Below are positions 38,544-49,000 of a stretch of 64,000 nucleotides of DNA, piece after piece. The position numbers and the translations under genes were made by a program. This DNA is from Verrucomicrobiota bacterium. GTDB lineage: Bacteria; Verrucomicrobiota; Verrucomicrobiia; Limisphaerales; UBA9464. The stretch spans positions 1 through 64,000 of the forward strand of contig VHCX01000009.1 in the NCBI GenBank assembly GCA_016871615.1, in the 5' to 3' direction. The notes below the pieces were generated by a model, which was not told where the DNA came from, did no database searches, and was given only the letters and a program-made list of their open reading frames with translations. How positions within the stretch are numbered: position 1 is the first letter of the stretch; each line of letters starts with the position of its first letter.

Positions 38544-39403
38544 GTGGCCAGGAGGCCGGGTTGTCCCAGCCGGTTCGCGAGGCGAGAGAGTCGCGCCTTC
38601 CGACGCTCCACCGCCAGTCCAACCTCGGGAAATCCTGCGCCCGTCGCGGGATCCCTCAGGAAATGGTGTTCACCCTTCACCGCGATGCCATCGGCATACT
38701 TGGAGGCCGATCCCGGCCGCAACCCGAAAACCCGGACCATGTCGGCGAACCAGTCCGGGAAGCGGCCGGTGAACTTCAGCTCGAGGACCACGAGGTTGCC
38801 GAAGACCGGGGTCGGATCGTCCATCTCGGCGGCGAAGCGGGCCGTGAACTCCGGCGAAATGAGCACGTTGCGGTCGAAGGTGACCCGGACCGAGTTGTCG
38901 TTCGGGCTGATCCAGGCCTCGCGGTCGTAGGAGACGTGAGCCACCGGCATGGCCCGCTGGTCGCCGGCCAGCTCGATGAAGCGCTGCACCGCCACCAGTT
39001 GGCGCGCATCCTGGGTGACGAGTTCGGAGGCCTCGGGCAACTGTCCGGCCAGCACCGCCTCGACCGCGGGCCGGCGCACGCCGCACCGCTGCTTGAGGAT
39101 GGCGTCGTTCATCCGGCGCTTGATCTCGAAGAACACCGGCGCCTGGGGGTTCTGGGTGTCGGCGTAGAAGCGCAACCGGAGCTTGTAGCGGTTCTTGTCG
39201 CCGTTGATCGTGCCCCGGTAGATGCGGAGGTCCTCGGAGTCGAGATAGAGGTTGTGGATCGAGTAGGAGAGGTTCGGGCGATGGGCGCCGTACTCGTCGA
39301 TCTCTAGGTACGACGACACGAAGTCCCGCAGGGTCAATGCCAGCGCCTCGGGAATGACATACTTCAATTCCCACCGCTGCATCTGCATGTTGTCGGCTGA
39401 CAT
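38540..39403 (-). CDS. VTC-domain (polyphosphate polymerase-like, TTM fold) protein
   Basis: RWELKYVIPEALA (ExKY), YKLRLRFYAD (RxRxR-like), FFEIKRRMNDAILKQR, VLELKFTGRFPDWF tunnel motifs. Confidence 0.9.
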   Translation of the reverse strand: MSADNMQMQRWELKYVIPEALALTLRDFVSSYLEIDEYGAHRPNLSYSIHNLYLDSEDLRIYRGTINGDKNRYKLRLRFYADTQNPQAPVFFEIKRRMNDAILKQRCGVRRPAVEAVLAGQLPEASELVTQDARQLVAVQRFIELAGDQRAMPVAHVSYDREAWISPNDNSVRVTFDRNVLISPEFTARFAAEMDDPTPVFGNLVVLELKFTGRFPDWFADMVRVFGLRPGSASKYADGIAVKGEHHFLRDPATGAGFPEVGLAVERRKARLSRLANRLGQPGLLAT

Positions 39404-39608
39404 CGTACGGTTCCAGACGCCCCTCTCCGGCTCAGGAATCCGGGCAGGCTAACCGATCGTCACCAGATTGTCACCAAGGCTGACGACCAGACACCAGACC
39501 CTTTGGGGCTGCGCTCCCCCGGGGCTTGCGTCTTGGAACCGTAAAACCACTAGCAAGTGCCGTGCCTGAGGCTTCACTCCTGCCACCTTCGGCATCGTCC
39601 GGCCGGCA

Positions 39609-41996
39609 TCAGTCCTTCCAGGCGTTGAGGACCGGGTCGCCATCGCCCCTCCGGTACTGGAACGGAACGCTGTCGACCACCGCCTCGATGAGGGCCGAGA
39701 AGCGCAGGCCGCGCTGCCGGACACGGGCCTCGATGGCGGCCAAGGCCGGGCGATCGTAGTATTCCAAGCCACGGCCGAGGGCGTAGGTCAGCACCTTTTC
39801 GCTCAGGCACCGGATGAAATCGGCTTGGCGGGCCTCGGAGAGCACCCGGCTGAGTTCCTGATGGTCGCTGAAGCGCTCGCCCGAAACCAGCTCGCCCCGC
39901 GTCTCGACCGGGGCGTCCCCGTCCTGTTCCCGGTAGCGTCCCACGGCGTCGAAGTGCTCGAAGGCGAAGCCGAGCGGATCCATCTTGGCGTGGCAGGAGG
40001 CGCACATCGGGTTGTCGCGATGGGCATCCATGCGCTGCCGGAGCGTGCCGTGGGTCTCCTTGGACTCGAGGGCGGGCACCCCGGGCGGGGGCGGCGGCGG
40101 GGGCGAGGCGAGGATGTTCTCGAGGATCCACTTGCCCCGCTTGACCGGCGAGGTCCGGTTGGGGTTGGAGGTCAGCGTGAGCACGCTGCCATGGGTGAGG
40201 ACCCCGCGCCGGCCCGTGCCCGCGAGCGAGACCTTCTCGAACGAGGAGGCCCCCAGCGGAGCCGGCAGATCCCGGAGGCCATAGTGCCGGGCGAGGCGGT
40301 CATTGGCGAAGGTGTAGTCGGCCGTGAGGAACTCGGTGATCGGCCGGTCCTTCCGGAGGATGTGCTCGAAGAAGGCCTCCGTCTCGGCGCGCAGGGCGGC
40401 CCGGAGCGGCGGGTCGAAGTCCGGGAAGAGCCGGTCGTCGGGGGCGACGATGTCGAGCGTCCGCAGCTGCAGCCATTGGCCGGCGAAATTGTCGACCAGG
40501 GCCCTCGACCGCGGATCGGCCAGCATGCGACGGACCTGGGACCCGAGGTTGCGCCGCAGACGCCCCTTCCTGGCGAGCGTGAAGAGTTCCTCGTCCGGCA
40601 TGGTGCTCCACAGGAAGTACGACAGCCTCGAGGCCAGCGCATGCTCCGACACCCGGTGGATGGCCCCCGGGTCGTCGGGATCGGCCTGCGGCTCGCCCCG
40701 GTAGAGGAACTGCGGGGAGACCAGCACGGCCGTGAGGACCTGCTTCACCGAGCCCTCGAATCCCTCGCCCTCACCCTGCGCCCGCGCGAAGAGGGTCATC
40801 AACCGGTCGATCTCGGCCGTGGTGGCGGGCCGGCGGAACGCCCGATCGGTGAACCGCTGAACGATCTCGCGGGCCACCCGGTTGGTGGTCCCGGGCGAGG
40901 GCTGCCTGAAGAAGATCCGCCGGTGCATCGCGTGCAGCGGAGGCACCTCGTCGGAATACGGACCCTTCACCTCGATGAACTCCACCTGCAGGTTCCGGTC
41001 CTCGATCTTCTTCTCCTTGAAGGTCTTGCCTCGCGCGTTGGTGCGCACCAACTCGGTCTCCCGGTAGAAATCGTTCAGGAACGCCACCGACAGGCGATGG
41101 GTTCCGGCCTCGAGCCGCACCCGGTGCTCGTGGAGCTTGGGATTGCCACGTCCGCGGCGGACCTCGATCTGCTCCAGCTCCCGGCCATCGGCCCTGAGGG
41201 CCATCTGGACCTTCTCGTCGCCGGCCTGGTCCCCGTAGGCCTGGACCCGGAAGAGGTAGTCGCCGCCGACCGGGGCCGGGTAGGCCACCGACATCTCGCC
41301 CCGGGTCGAGAGCGTGGCGAGGGCCCCGCTGCCGGCATGTCCCTCGATGCGCGACGGGGCGAAACGGGTCGTCCTTGGGGGGATCGGTCCGGAGACGATT
41401 CCCCGGTCGAGGATGTCCTCGGCCGCCTGGAGGTACTTCTCGAGGAGCATCGGAGGGGTCGAGAGCACGTCCCCGATGTTGTCGAAGCCGTAACCGACGT
41501 CGTCCTGGGGGAAGTCGGCCGCGGGCTCGAAATCCACCCCCACCAGGTCGCGGACGGTGTGGTTGTACTCGACGCGGTTGAGACGGCGGAGGGTCACCCG
41601 GCCCGGGTCGGGCCGGTCGGGATCGACCGGGAAGAGCGTGCGGTCGATCCATCCGGCCAGGTGGCTGCGCTCCTGGGCCGTCGGCTGGACCTTGCGTTTT
41701 TTGGGAGGCATCTCGCCCGAACGCACGGTCTGGAGCACCCGCTCCCAGGTGCCCCGGTCGCCCAGCACGGCGACGAGGTTGGTGTGCCGGTCGAAGTTCA
41801 CCCCGCCCTTCGATTCAGAATCCCCGTGGCAATCCCAGCAGTGCTCCCGGAGCACGGGCAGCACGCCCTCGCGGAACTGCCGCTCCACGGCCGGACGGTC
41901 CACGGCGAGGTTGGCCCGCGGACGCTGCCGGGCCGCCCCGGCCCAGACGGCCAGCGCCACGGGGATCAGCCACAGGAAATGAAGTTTTCGGATCAT
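39609..41996 (-). CDS. DUF1592/DUF1588/DUF1587-type protein with N-terminal c-type heme motif
   Basis: VLREHCWDCHGDSESKGGVNFDRH; VTLRRLNRVEYNHTVRDLVGVDFEPAADFPQDDVGYGFDNIGDVLS; FRRPATTAEIDRLMTLF; SCHAKMDPLGFAFEHFDAVGRYRE. Confidence 0.93.
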   Translation of the reverse strand: MIRKLHFLWLIPVALAVWAGAARQRPRANLAVDRPAVERQFREGVLPVLREHCWDCHGDSESKGGVNFDRHTNLVAVLGDRGTWERVLQTVRSGEMPPKKRKVQPTAQERSHLAGWIDRTLFPVDPDRPDPGRVTLRRLNRVEYNHTVRDLVGVDFEPAADFPQDDVGYGFDNIGDVLSTPPMLLEKYLQAAEDILDRGIVSGPIPPRTTRFAPSRIEGHAGSGALATLSTRGEMSVAYPAPVGGDYLFRVQAYGDQAGDEKVQMALRADGRELEQIEVRRGRGNPKLHEHRVRLEAGTHRLSVAFLNDFYRETELVRTNARGKTFKEKKIEDRNLQVEFIEVKGPYSDEVPPLHAMHRRIFFRQPSPGTTNRVAREIVQRFTDRAFRRPATTAEIDRLMTLFARAQGEGEGFEGSVKQVLTAVLVSPQFLYRGEPQADPDDPGAIHRVSEHALASRLSYFLWSTMPDEELFTLARKGRLRRNLGSQVRRMLADPRSRALVDNFAGQWLQLRTLDIVAPDDRLFPDFDPPLRAALRAETEAFFEHILRKDRPITEFLTADYTFANDRLARHYGLRDLPAPLGASSFEKVSLAGTGRRGVLTHGSVLTLTSNPNRTSPVKRGKWILENILASPPPPPPPGVPALESKETHGTLRQRMDAHRDNPMCASCHAKMDPLGFAFEHFDAVGRYREQDGDAPVETRGELVSGERFSDHQELSRVLSEARQADFIRCLSEKVLTYALGRGLEYYDRPALAAIEARVRQRGLRFSALIEAVVDSVPFQYRRGDGDPVLNAWKD

Positions 41997-42064
41997 GCGC
42001 TTCCGTGGGACGCCACAAAGGGCGGCGTCCATTCATCGCAACCTCCGCGCAACCTCGCGGGGCG

Positions 42065-43018
42065 TCAACCACCCGGACGAGTGGAACCCGGGCTGCGCCT
42101 CCCGACGGGCCGGGCCGGGCCGGAGGGCCGGAGCCGACGCAAGCCCTCCAGGGCGGCCTCGCCCCCCCCCGATTCGCGCGCCGCCGCATAGTCGGCCAGG
42201 GCCGATTCGGTCTCACCTAGGAGTTCCCGGGCAAGGGCCCGGTCCAGCAACAGGGCGACCTCCGGGCGATCGGCCGGCATGCGTCGATCGATCTCGGCGA
42301 TGGAGGCCCGGAGATCCTCCTCGGCCTCCGCGCGCCGGCCCAGGCCCTTCAGCGCCCGCGCCCGCCGGATCCGCCAGGTGCCCGGCAACCGGGAGGACCG
42401 GATCTCGGCCTCGATCCATCCGAGGGCCTTCGCCCATTGGCCGTCGTCCAGCAGCGCCTCCACGCGCTCGACCGCCAGGATCCCGGCTCCGGTCCTTCGC
42501 CGGCCCTCCTCCAGCCCGGTGATCCGGTCGCGGGCCAGTCCGAGTCGTCGCTGGAGCCCGCTGCGCTCCAGGTAGGCGGGGACCAGCGAGGGATCGCATC
42601 GGAGGGCCTCGTCGCAGTCGGCCAGGGCCTCGCGCCAGGATCGTCGCGCGGCGTGCGCCTCGGAGCGGATCATCAGGAAGGCCGCCCGCTCCGGACCCGC
42701 CAGCCCGGGCCGCCGCAGTGCCTGACGCAACGTCGACATCGCCTCGTCGACGCGGCCGCGGCGAAACTGGACCTGCGCCAGTTCCCGGAGCAGCAACGGA
42801 TCGTCGGGATGCAGGCGGGCCGCCCGGCGCAGGTCCGTCTCGGCCTCGGCCCACCGCCCCAGCGTCCGGTACTCGATGGCCCGCTCCAGCAGCAGGTCGG
42901 CATTCTCGCCCCCCTCGGCCATGCGGCGCGACAGCTCCTCGATCTCGTGCTCCGGCCCCTCGTGGGCGAGGGCTACGAGGACCAGCCAACCGGCGAGGGC
43001 CGCGGCGAGGAGGCGCAT
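42065..43018 (-). CDS. Secreted TPR protein
   Basis: Signal peptide MRLLAAALAGWLVLVALA; repeated TPR units ADLLLERAIEYRTLGRWAEAETDLRRAARLHPDDPLLLRELAQVQFRRGRVDEAMSTLRQAL. Confidence 0.85.
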   Translation of the reverse strand: MRLLAAALAGWLVLVALAHEGPEHEIEELSRRMAEGGENADLLLERAIEYRTLGRWAEAETDLRRAARLHPDDPLLLRELAQVQFRRGRVDEAMSTLRQALRRPGLAGPERAAFLMIRSEAHAARRSWREALADCDEALRCDPSLVPAYLERSGLQRRLGLARDRITGLEEGRRRTGAGILAVERVEALLDDGQWAKALGWIEAEIRSSRLPGTWRIRRARALKGLGRRAEAEEDLRASIAEIDRRMPADRPEVALLLDRALARELLGETESALADYAAARESGGGEAALEGLRRLRPSGPARPVGRRSPGSTRPGG

Positions 43019-45102
43019 CAATCCTCCATCCAGAGGCGTGCGTCCAAGCCGAAGTCGATCGCCCCGTCGGAGTGGGCATGGCACTCGATGGCGAGCACGT
43101 TGACGCCGTCGACCAGGTGTCGGTGGGCCGGTCCGAGCGGCAGGTACACGAACCCGGAATCCTCGCGTGGCTTGACTCCCTGCGCGTTGCGGCCGGAACT
43201 GCGGCCCACGTTGGCGCGGGCCACTTCCTGTCCGTTGACATGCACCACGATCCCGTCGGCATAGTCGACCCAGAGGCCGAGTTCGGTGACCTTGTCGGCC
43301 TGGGGCACGGTGAACTCGCGCCGAACGTAGAGGGAGGGCCGACCCGTCGTCGACGAAGGGTTCGCAGGCTTGAGCCGACCCCGACCCAGATCGAAGGGCG
43401 GCTGTCGGTCCGCCCAGCCGGCGGCGTCGAATCCCGCCCGGGTCCACGCGGTCCCCTGCGGATGACCGGAGGCGAGCTGGCTCCAGGTCGAGCCCTCGGG
43501 GATGAGCACCCGGTAGTCGAGCGGGGGCGGATGGGGAGTCTTGGGTTCCTTGGAGGGGGCCTTGTACTCCGGGGGCTGCCACGGCAGGGCCAACCTGCGG
43601 ACGAGCCCGCCCCCCTCGCGCTTGACCAGGCTGAACCGGTCGCGTTCGAGACCGTCCCGGTTGATCATCCGGCCCACGAGGGTGTCCCCGTTCACATCGA
43701 CGACGAGCGACCCGTGTTCGAGGATCGTCCGACGCATCACCGGCGAGGTGCCCACCCTGCCGAGACCGGCCCCCGAATGACCGGCGACGACCTGGACGGT
43801 GCCCTCGTGGGCCCGGAGGCCGGGACGTTTCTGGTAGGGCCCGTCGCCGGAGGGGTCGCCGTCGCCGTCATCGAGGATGAAGTTCTCGGCCACGGTCGCG
43901 CTGGTGGAGTAGGCCCCGTCCATGAGCATGGAACGCTCGTAGATGTGCGAGTGGCCCGTCAGCACGAGGTCCACCCCGCCGGATTCGAGGATCGGCAGGA
44001 TGTGGTGTCGCATCTCGATGAGGTCGGCCTCCTTGTCGCTGTCGTGGCTGCCCTTGGTGTAGGGCGGGTGATGCCAGAAGGCGACCAGCCAGTCGGCCTT
44101 GGCCTTCTCGAGGTCGGCCTTGAGCCATTTGGCCATTGCGCCGGCGGGCTTCCGGTCGAGGTCGTGGGAATCGAGACAGATGAAGTGGAGGTTCCCATGG
44201 TCGAACGAGTAGTAGGCCTCGGTGCCCGAGGCCAGGCCGCCGGACTCGCCCCGGGTGGGCACGAGGTAGGCGTCGTAATAGGGGCCGATGCCGGTGCTGC
44301 CCTTCGAGGTGTGGCCTTCGTGGTTGCCCATGGCGGGCCAGCAGACCAGATGACGGAGGGTGTCCGCGTAGCTCTCGAAGAACCGGCTCTGGAACTCGAC
44401 GTCCCGGCCGGTCCCGTAGGCCATGTCGCCCACGTGGATCCAGAAGTCGAGCGGCCGGCCGTCCTCACGCACCCAGCGCAGCATGCCTTCGTGCACGGCC
44501 CGTTGGGCCTCGCGCCCGGTGCCGCTGTCCCCCAGCACCCAGAAGCGGTAGGGCCGCACCGTTCCGGCCTTGGGCTGCGCACGGAACCGGTGGTCGGCCG
44601 ATTCCGGGGTCAGGCGCCGGTCGCCGTCGAAGATCGCGTAGTAGCCGACCGCATCCGGCTCGAGGCCGTCGATGCGGGCCTCGTACTGGAAGGTGCCGAC
44701 CGGGGCGCTGTGCAGCTTCGGCAGCGCGAGATTCTCCGGGGTGCGCAGCGCCTGCCACCGTGCCGGCACGGCCTGCCCGGCGGCCCCGAGGCTGGCCCGG
44801 ACGACCAGGTCGTCCTTGCCCACGACCCGGTCGAGACGGTCGGGACGGGTGCCCCATCGGAGCACCGGGCGTATCGGCCCCTCGGTCCGCCACAGCACGT
44901 GGACCCGGTCGGGCCCCGAGGCCTGGACATAGGGCAGTCGTGCCATCGGCGGCTCCGGGTTGGCCGCCCGAAGCCTGGGCCGACCCATCAGGTCCATCAG
45001 GACCCATACGCCCAAAAGCACCAGACTCCGCAGGGAGATGGCGGCTCGTCCTGAACCACGGGCACCCAAGGGCAGGCACCACCGCATCGTGGAGTGTCTC
45101 AT
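43018..45102 (-). CDS. Metallophosphoesterase / purple acid phosphatase-like protein
   Basis: VLGDSGTG, VGDMAYGTGRDVEFQ, PAMGNHEGH, VAFWHHPPYTKGSH, LTGHSHIYERSMLMDG calcineurin-like motifs. Confidence 0.93.
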   Translation of the reverse strand: MRHSTMRWCLPLGARGSGRAAISLRSLVLLGVWVLMDLMGRPRLRAANPEPPMARLPYVQASGPDRVHVLWRTEGPIRPVLRWGTRPDRLDRVVGKDDLVVRASLGAAGQAVPARWQALRTPENLALPKLHSAPVGTFQYEARIDGLEPDAVGYYAIFDGDRRLTPESADHRFRAQPKAGTVRPYRFWVLGDSGTGREAQRAVHEGMLRWVREDGRPLDFWIHVGDMAYGTGRDVEFQSRFFESYADTLRHLVCWPAMGNHEGHTSKGSTGIGPYYDAYLVPTRGESGGLASGTEAYYSFDHGNLHFICLDSHDLDRKPAGAMAKWLKADLEKAKADWLVAFWHHPPYTKGSHDSDKEADLIEMRHHILPILESGGVDLVLTGHSHIYERSMLMDGAYSTSATVAENFILDDGDGDPSGDGPYQKRPGLRAHEGTVQVVAGHSGAGLGRVGTSPVMRRTILEHGSLVVDVNGDTLVGRMINRDGLERDRFSLVKREGGGLVRRLALPWQPPEYKAPSKEPKTPHPPPLDYRVLIPEGSTWSQLASGHPQGTAWTRAGFDAAGWADRQPPFDLGRGRLKPANPSSTTGRPSLYVRREFTVPQADKVTELGLWVDYADGIVVHVNGQEVARANVGRSSGRNAQGVKPREDSGFVYLPLGPAHRHLVDGVNVLAIECHAHSDGAIDFGLDARLWMED

Positions 45103-45965
45103 GATCCTAAGGCCTTCGTGTCGTTGGTCCGGCCGGTGGCCAGGCGCTTCCCGAACGTTTCCAGCCGGGCCTCCCAGGTCGCCCACGTGGGCTGCCAGGC
45201 CTCCCCGGCAAACCGCTCCCGCGCCGCCGGGAGGGCCTGCTGAAGGGCTTCAAATTCGCGCCGCGCCGCCGCGGGCTCCCCGTCCTTCAGCAGGTACCCG
45301 ATCCATTCCAGCCGATTGCCGGGATGGACCGGTTCCAACTCCACGGCCTTGGAAAGATGCTGGCGCGCCTTGGACCGGCTGCCGAGCCCGAGGGGCGGCG
45401 GCGGGCACTCGGCGTACAGCATGCCCAGGGAACGGTCCGCCCCGGCATGGTCGAAGGCCGGGTCCAGCAGCCGCGAGGCCTGCCAGGCCGACTCCATGTC
45501 CCGGACATGACCCAGGGCCCGGAGCGGCTGGGATTGGGCGAGGATGCCAAGGTTCATGGCGAGGTAGTAATGGCACCCCGCCTCGGCCGGGAAGGTCTTG
45601 AGGGCCGTCCGGCAGGCCTCGACGCCTTCCTGGGCGACCGAGATGCGCACGGGCTTGGAGGCCAGCGCCTCGCACCGGTCGAAGCAGGCGCGGGCAAAGG
45701 CCCAGGCGAGATCGGGCCGGCCCGGCGACTGGCGGTGCAGGGCCTTGGCCGCCTCGTAGGCGCGGGTCGCAGCGACGCTCGTGGACATCCCGTATTGGAT
45801 CCTCCGGAGGCCCCGCGTCATGCCCTCGTCATCGCGGGATCCCGCCACCACCTGCGAACCGGTGGCCAGTCCCACGACCAGACCCAGCCCGCAGACCAGC
45901 CCGAGCCCCGTGCGGGGCGCGCGTCCAGGGTGCGACGAGACGAACTTCGTCAGGAAGGCGATCAT
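45099..45965 (-). CDS. TPR-like hypothetical protein
   Basis: N-terminal TM; helical repeats; ATGA overlap with phosphatase gene. Confidence 0.7.
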   Translation of the reverse strand: MIAFLTKFVSSHPGRAPRTGLGLVCGLGLVVGLATGSQVVAGSRDDEGMTRGLRRIQYGMSTSVAATRAYEAAKALHRQSPGRPDLAWAFARACFDRCEALASKPVRISVAQEGVEACRTALKTFPAEAGCHYYLAMNLGILAQSQPLRALGHVRDMESAWQASRLLDPAFDHAGADRSLGMLYAECPPPPLGLGSRSKARQHLSKAVELEPVHPGNRLEWIGYLLKDGEPAAARREFEALQQALPAARERFAGEAWQPTWATWEARLETFGKRLATGRTNDTKALGS

Positions 45966-46091
45966 CGTAGCAAGAGTGCCCGCGCGCATCCTTGCCGGCA
46001 AGTCACGTTCCGGTGCCCGTTCCCGACGAGACGGGCCCATCGGTCCGCACTGCCCGGGCAACCCGGGCATCCGGGGCGAACCGCCGCCGGG

Positions 46092-49000
46092 TCATTCCTC
46101 GACCAGTTGGAAGAAGCCCGAGGCCCGGGTGGGATCCAGCGACAGGGGCACACGGACGTTGCCCGTGGGAGTGATCTCGGGCTGCAACCCACTGTCACGC
46201 CACGACGCCTCCGAACCACCGAGCGAATCCGAGGTGCGGACCCGGAGACGCCGGTCGCGAGCCGAGACCACCTTGCCGGACGAATCCACGGCCTCCAGCT
46301 CCAGGCGCCACTGCGAGCCCGACACGGTCTGGCCCACCACCCGGCCGCCGAGCACCCGTCGCCGCTGGGCGATGCTCAACTGGCGCGCGCTGAAGCGCAC
46401 CTCGGTGACCGGCCGGGCCTCGACGGTGGCGATGAGCGAATCGAGCGGCACGGTGCCGAACCGCAGCTCGGTGGTCCCGGCCTTGGCCTTGACCCGGAAA
46501 CCCGCCTCAAGCCGCACCGAGGTCCCCGCCGGGGCCGCCTCGCCCGCCGGCCTCCAGAGGACCGCACCGACCCGACCCTCGGCCGCATTCCTGCGGTTTT
46601 CGAGGAACGAGGCGTTGCCCGGGGTTCGGAGTCCCACGAATTCGAGGGCCGCCGGGTCGAACTGGAGGTTGAACGAGAAGGCGTTCTCGTTGCCGACGCC
46701 CTCGAGGATCACGGGCACCCAGGCCTCCTCGCCCGCGACCAGGTCGCTCCAGCCATACGCCAGCGAGCGCACCGGTTCCGCGGTGCGGTTCCACGGCAGC
46801 GACTTGGCCACGGCGGAGCCCCGCGATCGGTTCAGAAGGTAGTTTGGCCCGCCCGAGGCCGGATCGGCGGCGGGCTGCAGGGGATCCAACTGGGCCACAT
46901 ACCGGGCCACCTGGACCAGGTCGGCCAGGTTGATGGACCAGTCGCCCGACTCGGAGCGGGGCGCGCAGTCGATGCGCCGCCGGGTGACGAGGTTGGTGTC
47001 CACCGTCCCGGCCGCCAACTGCGCGGCGATCGAGGTGATGTCCAATACATCCACCGATCCGCTGCCGTTGACGTCGCCTTCCACGGAGTCGGCCAGGATT
47101 GCAAGGGCGCCGCCCTCGGCGGCCACCGGGGCCTGGGTGGCATTGGTGTAGGCCACCCGGAACGCGAGGTCTCGGTTGGTCACCTGGAGTTCGGCATCGG
47201 GAACGACCCGGACCGGCACCCAGAGCGGCGGGACCACCGGGACCCCCGAGGTGCCGAGATTGCGGATGATGCCGATGGACTCGGCCGTCTGGGCTTGGAA
47301 CGACAGGCGGGCGATCCGGTTCGTTCCCCGTGGCAGGCCCTGCGTGGGGTCCTTCTGGGCCAGCAGCACCTGGAGTCGGAACCGGTTGCCACCGACCCCT
47401 CCGTTGGCCGGCGGCGCCACCAGCGAGCCGAGGCGTCGGACGCTCAGGGTGGTGGTGGCATTGAGGGCGGGGTCGAGGGTGAGGGTCAGGATCGACTCGT
47501 CGGTCACCAGGTACGGCGAATCACAGGCGAGGGTGAAGGAGACCGCCGACTCGTCGCCGAAGCCGACGAGGAAAAGGGGCAACTCCACGGCGCTGCCCGG
47601 GGAGACCAGGGTCTGGGTCGGCATGCGGAGCACGCGGTCCACCCGCAGGGCGATGGTCCTCGACACCCCGGTGGTGCCACCGATGGCATTGGTGGCCACG
47701 AGGCGGTAGATGCCCGCGTTGGTCGGGACGGCGCCGACCAGCCATCGTGGCGAGTTGGTCGCCTGGACGAGGACCTGGTAACGGGCCGGCACCGCACCCG
47801 AGGCCGGGGAGACCTGCCGCTCCCATCGGAATACCGGGGCCGGGAAACCGGAAACGGTCAGGTAGGCCGAGAGGTCCACCGTGGAGTAGGCGATCGCGGC
47901 GATGGTCAGGTCCACGCCGGGGACCGACCCCGGAACCCAGGATCCACCTCCCTCGACCGGAGCGGGCGGCGAGGCCGGGACACCGAGGTCGGCGGCGGAG
48001 ATTAACGTCACCGGGAAGGCGACGATCTGCTCGGTGCCCGCCAACTCGACGCCACCGGGAACGGTCAACTGGACGGCGCGGACGCGGTAGATGCCGGTCA
48101 TCGAGGGCTGGAGGGCGGACGTTCCCACCGAGAACGACGCGCGGCCGCCGCCGCCGGTGAGGTCGAGATCGAAAAAGCCCCCCGGTGCCCAGACCGCCGG
48201 CAGGGGCGGCACCGTCACGGGGAATGTCGCGCTGGCATCCCGCCAGGATCCCAGGACATCGTCCCAGCGCTGGAGTTGAACCCGTCCGGCCAGCGAACCG
48301 GCGAGCTGGATCTCCAGGGACGCCGCCGTGCCCGACGGAGCGAGGATGTTGGTCCGGGACAGCGCCACGGTGGCCGCCAGCACAGGCGTGAACCCGCCGG
48401 AGACCGCCGTGCCCCGGGAACGGTCCGCAGGCAGGCTCGAGCCGGTCAACGGGTTGGAGACCCGCACCGAGTAGGAGCCGATCTGGACAAAGCTGAAGTT
48501 GGTCAGGGCCAGCGTGCCATTGGTCGCCTTGGCGATCTCCGATCCGTCCTTGAGCCACTGGTAGGTCACCGACGGGCCATGCGCCGAGATCACCGAGAAC
48601 ACCACGTTGGTGGATCCGGCGGCGACCGGCCCGAGCAACGAGGGCACCGTCGGGTTTGGCGACACCGCCGAGGAGACCGCGGGCGTGGTGATCTCCGGGA
48701 AGATCCCGACGGAGACCAGGTTGGTCACGGCCTTGCCCAGGGCGTTGCCGACGACGACGAGGTAGTTGCCCGAGTTGGCGACGGCGAGCTGGCGTAAGGT
48801 CACGACCACCGATTGCCCGAGCACGGACGCCGTGGCGTTGGTCACCGGCGTGTCGATCGCGGACACCGGGTCGCCGGTGCGGGCATCATAGACCGTGACG
48901 GTCGGTTGGGGATCCCCCTCGGCCCGGACCACGAAGGCGAGGCTCAGGGCGGGATCGGCCACGGCGAGAGCCGTCCCGGAGGAGCTCTCGCCCAGGGGCA

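Noticed and set aside
39825-42191. 788-aa plus-strand ORF
   Set aside because: Fully antisense to the DUF1592-type gene with low-complexity composition.
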